Shown one piece after another: positions 32,508 through 43,339 of a stretch of DNA of 64,000 nt. The position numbers and the translations under genes were made by a program. The stretch comes from Streptomyces echinoruber (GTDB taxonomy: Bacteria; Actinomycetota; Actinomycetes; Streptomycetales; Streptomycetaceae): assembly GCF_014651135.1 (NCBI RefSeq), contig NZ_BMWH01000018.1:91031-155030 (forward strand). Reading direction: 5' to 3'. Numbering within the stretch: position 1 is the stretch's first letter; each line of letters starts with the position of its first letter. Under the pieces are notes generated by a model that saw nothing but the letters and a program-made list of their open reading frames with translations, ran no database searches and was not told the DNA's origin.

Positions 32508-33380
32508 ATGCCTATGGCACAGACCACAGGCAAATACGCCGACTTCGAGGGACTGCGAGAGAAGGCGGTGGCACTGCGACGCGCGGGCTACAGCCTCCGG
32601 CAGATCCGCGACGCATTGCAGGTCCACAACAAGGACGTCCTCCAGCGCCTGGTCGAGGGTGAACCCGCGCCGGCCTGGACCAAGCGCCCCAACGCCAAGG
32701 ACGACCTCCGGCAGAGGGCGCGGGAACTCCGGCTTCAAGGCTGTACGTACGACCAGATCGAGGCTGAGCTCGGCTGCTCACGGAGCTCGGTGTCGCTGTG
32801 GGTACGGGACCTGCCGAAACCGGAACCGCGTTACACGCCAGAGGAACAACGAGCTCTCATGCACGCCGGTCTGGCAAGGGCGCGTGCCGCCCAAGCGGAA
32901 GAACGGGAGCGCATCAAGCAGAAGGCCGAAGCGGAGATCGCCAACCTCACGGACCGGGAACTGCTCTTGACAGGCACAGCCCTCTACTGGGCCGAGGGGC
33001 AGAAGAGCAAGCCGTACCAGCGACGCGAAGGGGTCGTCTTCGTCAACAGCGACCCCGGGGTGATCCTGGTCTTCCTGGCCTGGCTCAAGCTGCTGGGTGT
33101 GGATCGCGAACGCCTGCGCTTCCGGGTCATGATCCACGAAAGTGCCGACGTGGCCGCCGCCGAACGCTACTGGGCAGACCTGGTGGGCGTGGACGTCTCG
33201 GCCCTCCAACGCACCACTCTCAAGAAGCACAACCCCAAGACGGTCCGCAAGAACATCGGCGAAGCCTACTATGGCTGTCTCGACGTCCGTGTCCTCCAGG
33301 GAGCGGAGCTGTACTGCCGCATCGAGGGCTGGTGGAACGGAATCGTTGCTGGCCTGCAACGCAACTCCGGTAAGGTCTGA
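32508..33380 (+). CDS. Two HTH domains plus LAGLIDADG-like C-terminal region, next to tRNA-Gln
   Basis: Product of about 290 aa. Residues ~10-50 (KAVALRRAGYSLRQIRDALQ) and ~65-105 (ARELRLQGCTYDQIEAELGC then SRSSVSLWVRDL) are two helix-turn-helix units of resolvase/Sigma-70 region 4 type. A charged coiled coil follows. The C-terminal ~140 residues (LTGTALYWAEGQKSK, VFVNSDPGVILVFLAWLKLL, FRVMIHES, YYGCLDVRV) resemble a LAGLIDADG homing-endonuclease fold as a degenerate, single-repeat version. This is inference from pattern only. ATG 32508 and 32514 are both possible and lack an SD. It ends 7 bp before a tRNA gene and has a visibly lower GC content than its neighbours. Confidence 0.78.
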   Translation: MPMAQTTGKYADFEGLREKAVALRRAGYSLRQIRDALQVHNKDVLQRLVEGEPAPAWTKRPNAKDDLRQRARELRLQGCTYDQIEAELGCSRSSVSLWVRDLPKPEPRYTPEEQRALMHAGLARARAAQAEERERIKQKAEAEIANLTDRELLLTGTALYWAEGQKSKPYQRREGVVFVNSDPGVILVFLAWLKLLGVDRERLRFRVMIHESADVAAAERYWADLVGVDVSALQRTTLKKHNPKTVRKNIGEAYYGCLDVRVLQGAELYCRIEGWWNGIVAGLQRNSGKV

Positions 33381-33387
33381 GGCGCTG

Positions 33388-33460
33388 TCCCCCGTGGTGT
33401 AACTGGCAGCACACTGGTTTTTGGTACCAGCAGGACAAGGTTCGAATCCTTGCGGGGGAG
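33388..33460 (+). tRNA. tRNA-Gln (anticodon UUG)
   Basis: A 73-nt cloverleaf is complete. The acceptor is TCCCCCG/CGGGGGA with discriminator G. The D-arm contains GTGTAACTGGCAGCAC. The anticodon stem CTGGT/ACCAG encloses loop TTTTGGT with anticodon TTG, and the T-arm is CAAGG-TTCGAAT-CCTTG. No CCA is encoded. It reads CAA, the rare Gln codon in this GC-rich genome. A strong terminator follows at 33484. Confidence 0.97.
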
Positions 33461-33483
33461 TCACAGCACAAGAGACCTCAGTT

Positions 33484-33513
33484 CGGGTCCCGACCCACCC
33501 AGGTCGGGACCCG
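33484..33513 (+). terminator. Stem-loop terminator after tRNA-Gln
   Basis: A perfect 12-bp stem, CGGGTCCCGACC (33484-33495) with GGTCGGGACCCG (33502-33513) and a 6-nt loop, 23 nt after the tRNA and 78 nt before glmU. Confidence 0.85.
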
Positions 33514-33590
33514 CTCTCGTCCCCCTTCGGAAACCCCCCGCTATCCTGCGGATGTCACCCCCACCCATCTCGAAGCCGAAGGGCAACCCC

Positions 33591-35036
33591 GTGAGCGTCA
33601 TCCGCCCGGCAGCCGTCGTCGTTCTTGCAGCGGGTGAGGGCACCCGTATGAAGTCGGCCACACCGAAGGTTCTGCACGAGATCTGTGGCCGTTCGCTGGT
33701 GGGTCACGTCCTCGCCGCCGCCCGTGAGTTGGAGCCGGAGCAGCTCGTCGTCGTGGTCGGGCACGCCCGGGAGCAGGTCGCCGCGCATCTGAGCGAGGTC
33801 GACCCCGGTGTGCGGACGGCGGTGCAGGAGGAGCAGCGCGGTACCGGGCACGCCGTGCGGATGGCGTTGGAGGAGCTGGGCGGTTCCGTGGCGGGGACCG
33901 TGGTGGTGGTGTGCGGGGACACGCCGCTGCTGACGGGGGAGACGTTGAACCGTCTGGTGGCCGCGCATCACGACGGGGGCAATGCGGTGACGGTGCTGAC
34001 CGCACAGGTGCCGGATGCGACCGGTTACGGCCGGATCGTGCGGGATGCCTCGGGTGCGGTGACGGCGATCGTGGAGCACAAGGACGCGTCGGAGGAGCAG
34101 CGGGGGATCCGGGAGATCAACTCGGGTGTGTTCGCGTTCGACGGGCGGTTGCTGGCGGATGCGCTGGGGAAGGTCCGTGCGGACAACAGCCAGGGTGAGG
34201 AGTACCTCACGGATGTGCTGGGGATCCTGCGGGAGGCCGGTCACCGTGTGGGGGCGTGCCTGGCGGGTGATCATCGGGAGATCGCCGGCATCAACAACCG
34301 GGTGCAGTTGGCCGAGGCGCGTCGGATTTTGAACGAGCGGTTGTTGACGCGGGCGATGCTGGATGGGGTGACGGTCGTGGATCCGGCGAGTACGTGGGTG
34401 GATGTGACGGTGACGTTCGAGCGGGATGTGGTGGTGCATCCGAACACGCAGTTGCACGGTGCCACGCATCTGTGCGAGGGCTCGGAGGTGGGTCCGAACA
34501 GCCGGTTGTCGGACACGTGGGTGGGTCCGGGGGCGCGGGTGGACAACGCGGTGTGTGAGGGTGCCGAGATCGGTCCGGACACTTCGGTGGGTCCGTTCGC
34601 GTATTTGCGTCCGGGGACGCGGTTGGCGGCGAGGGCGAAGATCGGCACGTATGTGGAGACGAAGAACGCGTCGATCGGTGAGGGTACGAAGGTGCCGCAT
34701 CTGTCGTATGTCGGTGATGCGACGATCGGTGAGTACACGAACATCGGCGCGGCGAGTGTGTTCGTGAACTACGACGGGCAGAGCAAACATCACACGACGG
34801 TGGGTTCGCACTGTCGTATGGGTGCGGACAACATGTATGTGGCGCCTGTCACGGTGGGGGACGGGGCGTACAGTGCCGCGGGTTCGGTGATCACGAAGGA
34901 TGTGCCGCCCGGTTCGCTGGCCGTGGCTCGTGGTCAGCAGCGGAATATTGAGGGTTGGGTGGCGCGCAAGCGTCCGGGGAGTGCGGCGGCGAAGGCGGCC
35001 GAGGCGGCGTCTCGGGCGGTGGAGGAGGAGGGCTGA
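33591..35036 (+). CDS. glmU: Bifunctional GlmU (UDP-GlcNAc pyrophosphorylase / GlcN-1-P acetyltransferase)
   Basis: Makes UDP-GlcNAc for peptidoglycan in two steps: acetylation of glucosamine-1-P and uridylylation. The product is 481 aa. The N-terminal nucleotidyltransferase domain (about 1-235) has LAAGEGTRMKSATPK, QRGTGHAVRMALEEL and VVVCGDTPLLTGET. The C-terminal left-handed beta-helix (about 260-460) has repeated hexapeptides and ends with the acetyltransferase region GTYVETKNASIGEGTKVPHL and FVNYDGQSKHHT. GTG 33591 is preceded by AAGGG. It is followed by prs (142 bp), the common actinobacterial order glmU-prs. Codon use here is rich in G and T wobble, unlike the C-wobble genes upstream. 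Confidence 0.98.
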   Translation: MSVIRPAAVVVLAAGEGTRMKSATPKVLHEICGRSLVGHVLAAARELEPEQLVVVVGHAREQVAAHLSEVDPGVRTAVQEEQRGTGHAVRMALEELGGSVAGTVVVVCGDTPLLTGETLNRLVAAHHDGGNAVTVLTAQVPDATGYGRIVRDASGAVTAIVEHKDASEEQRGIREINSGVFAFDGRLLADALGKVRADNSQGEEYLTDVLGILREAGHRVGACLAGDHREIAGINNRVQLAEARRILNERLLTRAMLDGVTVVDPASTWVDVTVTFERDVVVHPNTQLHGATHLCEGSEVGPNSRLSDTWVGPGARVDNAVCEGAEIGPDTSVGPFAYLRPGTRLAARAKIGTYVETKNASIGEGTKVPHLSYVGDATIGEYTNIGAASVFVNYDGQSKHHTTVGSHCRMGADNMYVAPVTVGDGAYSAAGSVITKDVPPGSLAVARGQQRNIEGWVARKRPGSAAAKAAEAASRAVEEEG

Positions 35037-35178
35037 GGGGGGTGGTGGCGGACCCGCCTGAAAGTGGGTCTTCCGGGACGGGCTACCGTGAGAGGTGCAG
35101 GGGCTGCATCCCCCGTATTGCCCCCATGTCGCTCTTTTTCAGCCACACCCAGCTGCGAACCTCTGAGGAGACTGTGCT

Positions 35179-36153
35179 GTGACCGGGATCAAGACGACCG
35201 GCGAGAAGAAGTTGATGTTCTTCTCCGGCCGCGCCCACCCCGAGCTTGCCGAGGAGGTCGCCCACGAGCTGGGTGTCGGGGTTGTGCCGACGAAGGCCTT
35301 CGATTTCGCCAACGGTGAGATTTATGTGCGTTATCAGGAGTCGGCGCGTGGTGCCGACTGCTTCTTGATCCAGAGCCATACGGCTCCGATCAACAAGTGG
35401 ATCATGGAGCAGTTGATCATGATCGATGCTCTGAAGCGGGCGTCGGCGCGCTCCATCACCGTCATCGTGCCGTTCTACGGTTACGCGCGGCAGGACAAGA
35501 AGCACCGGGGCCGTGAGCCGATTTCGGCGCGTCTGATCGCGGATCTGATGAAGACGGCCGGTGCGGACCGGCTGCTGGCGGTGGATCTGCACACGGATCA
35601 GATCCAGGGTTTCTTCGACGGTCCGGTGGACCACTTGTTCGCGTTGCCGCTGCTGGCGGACTATGTGGGCAACAAGGTGGACCGCAACAAGCTGACGATC
35701 GTTTCGCCGGACGCGGGCCGGGTGCGGGTGGCGGACCGGTGGTGCGACCGGTTGGGGGCTCCGCTGGCGATCGTGCACAAGCGCCGTGACAAGGACGTGG
35801 CGAACCAGGTGACGGTGCACGAGGTCGTCGGTGATGTGAAGGGACGTATCTGCGTCCTGGTGGACGACATGGTGGACACCGGCGGCACGATCTGTGCGGC
35901 GGCGGACGCCCTGTTCGCGCACGGTGCTCAGGACGTGATCGTGACGGCGACGCACGGTGTGCTGTCGGGTCCGGCGGCGGACCGGCTGAAGAATTCGAAG
36001 GTGAGCGAGTTCGTGTTCACGAACACGCTGCCGACGCCGGGTGAGCTGGAGCTGGACAAGATCACGGTGTTGTCGATCGCGCCGACGATCGCGAGCGCGG
36101 TGCGCGAGGTGTTCGAGGATGGTTCGGTGACGAGCCTGTTCGACGAGCAGTGA
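35179..36153 (+). CDS. prs: Ribose-phosphate pyrophosphokinase (PRPP synthetase)
   Basis: Transfers pyrophosphate from ATP to ribose-5-P, giving PRPP for purine, pyrimidine, His and Trp synthesis. The product is 324 aa. Motifs are the FFSGRAHPELAEEVAHELG start, NGEIYVRYQESARGAD, PFYGYARQDKKHRGREPISA, the ATP/metal loop DLHTDQIQGFFDGPVDHLFA, VSPDAGRVRVADRW and the PRPP-binding loop VLVDDMVDTGGTI. GTG 35179 has GAGGAG 10 nt upstream. It lies directly after glmU and is probably co-transcribed. A large stem-loop sits between it and rplY. Confidence 0.98.
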   Translation: MTGIKTTGEKKLMFFSGRAHPELAEEVAHELGVGVVPTKAFDFANGEIYVRYQESARGADCFLIQSHTAPINKWIMEQLIMIDALKRASARSITVIVPFYGYARQDKKHRGREPISARLIADLMKTAGADRLLAVDLHTDQIQGFFDGPVDHLFALPLLADYVGNKVDRNKLTIVSPDAGRVRVADRWCDRLGAPLAIVHKRRDKDVANQVTVHEVVGDVKGRICVLVDDMVDTGGTICAAADALFAHGAQDVIVTATHGVLSGPAADRLKNSKVSEFVFTNTLPTPGELELDKITVLSIAPTIASAVREVFEDGSVTSLFDEQ

Positions 36154-36222
36154 GGCGTCGTCGGCTGCGCCCGGCTGTCGCCGGCCGCGTCTGATCGCCT
36201 GGTCGTCTGATCGATTTTTCCG

Positions 36223-36272
36223 CGGCCTCCTTCGCCGAGTATCCTGCTGGGGTTGCTCGGCGAGGGAGGCCG
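36223..36272 (+). terminator. Large stem-loop between prs and rplY
   Basis: A 17-bp stem with one G-U pair: CGGCCTCCTTCGCCGAG (36223-36239) with CTCGGCGAGGGAGGCCG (36256-36272), loop of 16 nt. It lies 70 nt after prs and 110 nt before the rplY start. It could terminate prs or be an attenuator-like leader element of the r-protein gene; I cannot tell which. Confidence 0.65.
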
Positions 36273-36382
36273 TACCGCTTCGGAAGAGGCTCTACGGTGG
36301 TCCGTTATCGACGCGCGCTCTTCGTAGCAGGCCGTTCGGCCGGGTGACCCTGTCCGTTCGTGAAGTCCTACGAGGAGTGAAG

Positions 36383-36976
36383 ATGTCCGAGGTGAAGCTC
36401 ACCGCCGAGACGCGTACCGAGTTCGGCAAGGGTGCCGCGCGTCGTATTCGCCGTGCCCACAAGGTGCCGGGTGTGCTGTACGGGCACGGTGCGGACCCGG
36501 TGCACCTGACGTTCCCGGGTCATGACCTGCTGCTGGCGCTGCGTACGCCGAACGTTCTGATCAGCCTGGACATCGACGGGCAGCGCAGCGAGCTGGCGAT
36601 TCCGAAGGCGGTGCAGCGCGACCCGCTGAAGGGTTTCCTGGAGCACGTGGACCTGCTGCTGGTCAAGCGGGGCGAGAAGGTCACGGTCGAGGTGCCGGTG
36701 CACACCGAGGGTGAGCTGGCTCCGGGCGGCAACCTGCTGGAGCACCTGCTGGACGCGCTGCCGGTCGAGGCCGAGGCCACGCACATCCCGGAGGCGGTGA
36801 CGGTGTCGGTCGAGGGTCTGTCGGCCGGTGACACCATTCACGCCAAGGACATCGAGCTGCCGCAGGGCGTGACGCTGGCGACGGACGGCGAGACGGCCGT
36901 GCTGCAGGTTGTGGCGAGCCAGAGTGAGGCGCCGGCCGAGGGCGAGGGTGAGGGCGAAGAGGGCGCGGAGGCCTGA
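36383..36976 (+). CDS. rplY: 50S ribosomal protein L25 (CTC form)
   Basis: Binds 5S rRNA in the large subunit; the long CTC/TL5 form is linked to general stress in some bacteria. The product is 197 aa. The 5S-binding N-terminal domain (LTAETRTEFGKGAARRIRRA, KVPGVLYGHGADPVHL) is followed by the TL5-type C-terminal domain (VEVPVHTEGELAPGGNLLEH, DTIHAKDIELPQGVTL). The acidic tail EGEGEGEEGAEA is encoded by short GAGGGC repeats. ATG 36383 follows GAGGAG. pth lies 101 bp downstream in the same direction, separated by a hairpin. Confidence 0.96.
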   Translation: MSEVKLTAETRTEFGKGAARRIRRAHKVPGVLYGHGADPVHLTFPGHDLLLALRTPNVLISLDIDGQRSELAIPKAVQRDPLKGFLEHVDLLLVKRGEKVTVEVPVHTEGELAPGGNLLEHLLDALPVEAEATHIPEAVTVSVEGLSAGDTIHAKDIELPQGVTLATDGETAVLQVVASQSEAPAEGEGEGEEGAEA

Positions 36977-37026
36977 TCCCTCGCGGTTCTCGCGAGTTCG
37001 CGATCTTTTCGCGGTCATCGTTTTGT

Positions 37027-37063
37027 CGTCAGCCGTCGTTCCCGTTGGGGGCGGCGGCTGACG
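37027..37063 (+). terminator. Stem-loop between rplY and pth
   Basis: CGTCAGCCGTCG (37027-37038) pairs with CGGCGGCTGACG (37052-37063), 12 bp with one G-U, loop 13 nt. It ends only 15 nt before the pth start, so it would also shape the pth leader. Confidence 0.6.
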
Positions 37064-37077
37064 CGTATGAAGGAGAC

Positions 37078-37680
37078 ATGCTGGTGACGACCGATGCCGG
37101 TGCCCCGTGGCTGATCGTGGGGCTGGGCAATCCGGGGCCGGAGTACGCGATGAACCGGCACAACGTCGGGTTCATGGTGGTGGATCTGCTGGCGGAGCGG
37201 ATGGGGGGCCGGTTCAAGCGGGCGGCGAAGGCGCAGGCGCAGGTCGTCGAGGGCCGGCTCGGTCCTGTCGGCCCGGGCGGCCGGCGGGTGGTGCTGGCGA
37301 AGCCGATGTCGTACATGAACTTGTCGGGCGGTCCGGTGAAGGCGCTGGCGGAGTTCTACAAGGTGCCGCTGGAGCGGGTGGTGGCGGTGCACGACGAGTT
37401 GGACATCGGGTACGGGACGCTGCGGCTGAAGCTGGGTGGCGGGGACAACGGTCACAACGGGCTGAAGTCGGTGACGAAGGCGCTGGGTGCCGGTTATCAC
37501 CGGGTGCGGTTCGGGATCGGGCGGCCGCCGGGGCGGATGCAGGTGGCGGACTTCGTGCTGAAGGACTTCTCGGCGGCGGAGCGCAAGGAGCTGGACTATT
37601 TCGTGGACCGGGCGGCGGACGCGGTGGAGTGCCTGGTGGCGGAGGGGTTGGAGCGGGCGCAGAGCGCGTACAACTCCTGA
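37078..37680 (+). CDS. pth: Peptidyl-tRNA hydrolase
   Basis: Releases tRNA from peptidyl-tRNAs dropped by the ribosome; essential housekeeping enzyme. The product is 200 aa. It shows WLIVGLGNPGPEYAMNRHNV (catalytic His in NRHNVG), KPMSYMNLSGGPV, VHDELDIGYG with the catalytic Asp and LKLGGGDNGHNGLKSVT. The ATG at 37078 has AAGGAGAC directly upstream, so I prefer it to an in-frame start at 37045. The gene follows rplY, a pairing seen in many actinobacteria. Confidence 0.97.
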   Translation: MLVTTDAGAPWLIVGLGNPGPEYAMNRHNVGFMVVDLLAERMGGRFKRAAKAQAQVVEGRLGPVGPGGRRVVLAKPMSYMNLSGGPVKALAEFYKVPLERVVAVHDELDIGYGTLRLKLGGGDNGHNGLKSVTKALGAGYHRVRFGIGRPPGRMQVADFVLKDFSAAERKELDYFVDRAADAVECLVAEGLERAQSAYNS

Positions 37681-37834
37681 GCGGGGCGCGGAGGTCCGGG
37701 CGGGGCGCCGGGGTTCGCGGGGCTCCCGGGCGGGGGTGCAAGGGGTGCGGGGGCGCAAGGGGGCGCGGGGGCGCAGGGGGTGCATCTGCTGACATTCCGC
37801 TCGGCGCGTTTGACCGGGAGCCAAGGCATGGCCA

Positions 37835-38332
37835 ATGATCCCGGCCATGCCTTCTGCCGTCTTCTCCTCTCCGGCCGCCGGGGCGGTGCTGCGGTGCGGA
37901 CAGCGCGCGGTGATGGGCGTGGTCGCGGCGCTGCTGGTGGTCGGGGGTGTGTGGGCGTCGTGGGGTACGGCGCAGCACGTGATGCTGACCAAGGGCCGGG
38001 AGCGCGGCACGGTGACGGTGACGCGCTGCGGTGCCGAGACGTGTACGGGGCCGTTCCGGCCGCTGTCGCCGGGGGTGGCGCGGGACCGGGTGGTGGTGGA
38101 CCGGTCGGCCGGGGTGCGGGCGGGGCGGACGTACACGGTGGTCGTCAAGCCGAACTCCGACCGGGCGGTGCGTTCGGGTCCGGCGGGGGTGCTGTTCGCG
38201 TGGGTCCCGCTCGGGGGTGCGCTGCTGCTGGCGTCGGTCGTGGTGGCCGGGGGGATGCGGCTGAGGCGGACGGCGTGGGTGCTGGCGGGGGCCGGGGTGG
38301 CGCTGCTGACGGCGGCTTTTGTGGCCGTCTGA
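37835..38332 (+). CDS. Integral membrane protein of unknown function
   Basis: Product of about 165 aa with an N-terminal hydrophobic helix (VMGVVAALLVVGGVWASWG). A soluble loop contains two Cys (RCGAETCTGPF). Two C-terminal helices follow (FAWVPLGGALLLASVVVAG, AWVLAGAGVALLTAAFVAV). I do not recognise the family. Starts at ATG 37835 or 37847 are both possible; I use the first because AAGG lies about 8 nt before it. The 154-bp gap from pth contains short GCGCAAGGGGGCG-type repeats. Confidence 0.7.
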   Translation: MIPAMPSAVFSSPAAGAVLRCGQRAVMGVVAALLVVGGVWASWGTAQHVMLTKGRERGTVTVTRCGAETCTGPFRPLSPGVARDRVVVDRSAGVRAGRTYTVVVKPNSDRAVRSGPAGVLFAWVPLGGALLLASVVVAGGMRLRRTAWVLAGAGVALLTAAFVAV

Positions 38333-38464
38333 CCCTTGCGCCCCAGCTGTCGGTTGTGATGCCCGTGACTGTTGTGTGTTCGTGATTGTCCTGGGGCGGT
38401 CGCGGGTTGGATGCTGAGCCGCCACCCCCATATTCCTCGTCGCTGACCGAATATGGACTGCCCC

Positions 38465-39163
38465 ATGCACCACCTCATCCGCGCCGGCGCGCTGGCCGCC
38501 GGTGTCTCGACGACGCTGCTGTTCGCGTCCGCCGCGCACGCCACCGCTCCCGGCGACAACGGCACGGTGAAGATCCATGATGCGGCCACGGGTGCGGAGC
38601 TGCGCCGCAACGAACCGCATGTGTGCGCCTTCTACCTGGACGCCTTCGGTTTCGACGGCGCCCAGCGGGTCGACTGGCACATCGACGTCTGGGCCCCGGC
38701 CGCCAGGGCGAAGGGCGAGAGCGTGAAGTCCGGCTCGATCACCCTGGACGCCGAGGGCCACGGCCGTACGCAGGACATGAAGCTGCCCGACGGGCACTAC
38801 AAGCTGTTCTGGAACTTCGACGGGGAGAAGGGCGCGGCCAAGCACAAGGTGTTCTGGTCGGAGTGCGGAGAGCAGCAGGGCGGCGGTTCGACGCCCGGGA
38901 CGTCCGCCTCCGCGTCCACGTCCGCCTCCGCGTCCGCGTCGTCCTCTTCCTCGTCCTCGCCGTCCGCCTCGCCCTCGCCGTCGGTCTCCGCGTCCGCCTC
39001 CGCCGGTGCGGCGTCCTCGGCCTCCTCGCCGTCCGCGCCGGGCGGCGGCCTCGCCGAGACCGGCGGCAGCGCCCCGGTCGGGATGCTGTCGGGCGTGGCG
39101 GCGGCGCTGGTCGCGGCGGGCGGCTGGCTGCTGCTGCGGCGTCGGCACGCGTCCCGCGGCTGA
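38465..39163 (+). CDS. Sortase-anchored cell-wall protein (LAETG)
   Basis: Product of 232 aa with a signal peptide (GALAAGVSTTLLFASAAHAT, cleavage about residue 26). A globular domain of ~105 residues with two Cys follows (EPHVCAFYLDAFGFDG, HYKLFWNFDGEKG, KVFWSEC). A Ser/Ala/Pro-rich spacer follows. The C-terminal sorting signal is LAETGGSAP, then a hydrophobic helix (LSGVAAALVAAGGWLLL) and RRRHASRG. LAxTG is the form used by class E sortases in Streptomyces. ATG 38465 is chosen because the signal peptide begins there; ATG 38453 is in frame. Its function in the wall is unknown. A perfect terminator follows. Confidence 0.88.
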   Translation: MHHLIRAGALAAGVSTTLLFASAAHATAPGDNGTVKIHDAATGAELRRNEPHVCAFYLDAFGFDGAQRVDWHIDVWAPAARAKGESVKSGSITLDAEGHGRTQDMKLPDGHYKLFWNFDGEKGAAKHKVFWSECGEQQGGGSTPGTSASASTSASASASSSSSSSPSASPSPSVSASASAGAASSASSPSAPGGGLAETGGSAPVGMLSGVAAALVAAGGWLLLRRRHASRG

Positions 39164-39201
39164 GCAGCGGCGCGGGAGGTGCGTACCGGGCGCACGGCAT
39201 G

Positions 39202-39237
39202 ACGGTGCCCCGGGCTCGTACGAGCCCGGGGCACCGT
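39202..39237. terminator. Bidirectional terminator between the LAETG gene and ppc
   Basis: A perfect 36-nt palindrome with 18-bp arms (39202-39219 and 39220-39237; arm ACGGTGCCCCGGGCTCGT) followed by CCTTTT. It lies in the 92-bp gap between two convergent genes and suits both. Confidence 0.9.
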
Positions 39238-39255
39238 CCTTTTCCGCGGGGTGTG

Positions 39256-41988
<2,733 letters not shown>

Positions 41989-42297
41989 AGGTGCGGCTCC
42001 TTGCAGTGTGGAAGCTCTCAGAAGCTGGTTCGAGGCTCGGCTGAAGGGGTACCCGGGGGCCGCACCCGCGCGGTGGAGTCGCATGGGGAGGTGGGCTTCC
42101 GGGAAGACATTTCAGAGCGGACCGCGCTGTCCGACCGTTCCAAGGATATGTGTCGGAAGCCACGCGCAGGGCTTTGGGCTCTTGCCGCCGGGCGGCTCAC
42201 TGCCATACTTACGATGCCGTAGGTTACGGGACCGTAGGAAGAGGTGTGGTCCCGCGATCCGGCACCGCCTCGACATCTCAACCCCACAGGGACGCCC
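41989..42297. other. Divergent regulatory region between ppc and the desaturase gene
   Basis: 309 bp with no gene. Near the desaturase side a short inverted repeat CCGTA-ggt-TACGG lies at 42217-42229, followed by another CCGTAGG at 42232-42238. A possible promoter is TTGCCG (42182-42187) with CATACT (42204-42209), 16-bp spacer. The TetR gene downstream of the desaturase is a natural candidate to bind the inverted repeat. The assignment is by position only. Confidence 0.4.
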
Positions 42298-43332
42298 ATG
42301 ACCACGAGCTCCGATGTGATCGAAGACGCCCCGCAGGCGGCTCATCCAGGGAAGGAACCGCAGACCACCGGCTCTCCACTGCCGCCCGGCACGCTGGGCG
42401 GGGAGCAGAAGCGCTCGATCGAGCAGATCACGCTGCTGCTGTTCATCACCGTCCCGTTCCTCGCGCTGCTGGCGGCCGTGCCGCTGGCGTGGGGCTGGGG
42501 CGTGAGCTGGCTCGACGTCGGCCTGCTGGTGTTCTTCTACTTCCTGGGCTGCCACGGCATCACGATCGGTTTCCACCGCCACTTCACCCACGGTTCGTTC
42601 AAGGCCAAGCGGCCTTTGAAGATCGCGCTGGCCATCGCCGGGTCGATGGCGGTCGAGGGGCCGCTGGTGCGCTGGGTGGCCGATCACCGCAAGCACCACA
42701 AGTTCTCCGACGCCGAGGGCGACCCGCACTCCCCGTGGCGCTACGGCGAGACCGTGCCCGCGCTGGTGAAGGGCCTGTGGTGGGCGCACGTCGGCTGGAT
42801 GTTCGACGAGGAGCAGACCCCGCAGGACAAGTACGCCCCCGACCTGCTCAAGGACCGCACGCTGCGGGCGATCTCCCGCCAGTTCGCGCTGTGGACGGCT
42901 CTGTCGCTGCTGCTGCCGCCGCTGATCGGCGGGCTGGTGACGATGTCGTGGTGGGGCGCGTTCACCGCGTTCTTCTGGGGGTCCCTCGTCCGGGTGGCGC
43001 TGCTGCACCACGTGACGTGGTCGATCAACTCGATCTGCCACGCGGTCGGCAAGCGCCCGTTCAAGTCGCGGGACCGCTCCGGCAACGTGTGGTGGCTGGC
43101 GATCCTGTCCTGCGGCGAGTCCTGGCACAACCTGCACCACGCCGACCCGACCTCCGCCCGGCACGGTGTGGAGCGCGGCCAGCTCGACTCCAGTGCGCGT
43201 CTGATCCGCTGGTTCGAGCGGCTCGGCTGGGCCTACGACGTGCGCTGGCCGTCACGCTCGCGTATCGATTCGCGCCGCAGCACCGGTGAGGACGCCTCCA
43301 GGCGGCGGAAGGAGCCCGCGAAGGCGGCATGA
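42298..43332 (+). CDS. Fatty-acid (acyl-CoA) desaturase, membrane di-iron
   Basis: Introduces a double bond into fatty acyl chains, probably delta-9, to tune membrane fluidity. The product is 344 aa. The three histidine boxes are GFHRHFTHGSF, DHRKHHKFSDAEGDPHS and ESWHNLHHADP. Membrane segments include LLLFITVPFLALLAAVPLAW and WWGAFTAFFWGSLVRVALLH. ATG 42298 follows AGGGACGCCC. The TetR gene starts 8 bp after the stop, so the two are co-transcribed and the regulator probably controls this operon. Electron donor genes are not adjacent. Confidence 0.93.
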   Translation: MTTSSDVIEDAPQAAHPGKEPQTTGSPLPPGTLGGEQKRSIEQITLLLFITVPFLALLAAVPLAWGWGVSWLDVGLLVFFYFLGCHGITIGFHRHFTHGSFKAKRPLKIALAIAGSMAVEGPLVRWVADHRKHHKFSDAEGDPHSPWRYGETVPALVKGLWWAHVGWMFDEEQTPQDKYAPDLLKDRTLRAISRQFALWTALSLLLPPLIGGLVTMSWWGAFTAFFWGSLVRVALLHHVTWSINSICHAVGKRPFKSRDRSGNVWWLAILSCGESWHNLHHADPTSARHGVERGQLDSSARLIRWFERLGWAYDVRWPSRSRIDSRRSTGEDASRRRKEPAKAA

Positions 43333-43339
43333 TGGTCGC

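Noticed and set aside
33388..33460. attB-type integration site in tRNA-Gln with an island boundary
   Set aside because: No integrase gene and no second copy of the tRNA 3' end is visible in the window, so an integrated element cannot be claimed.
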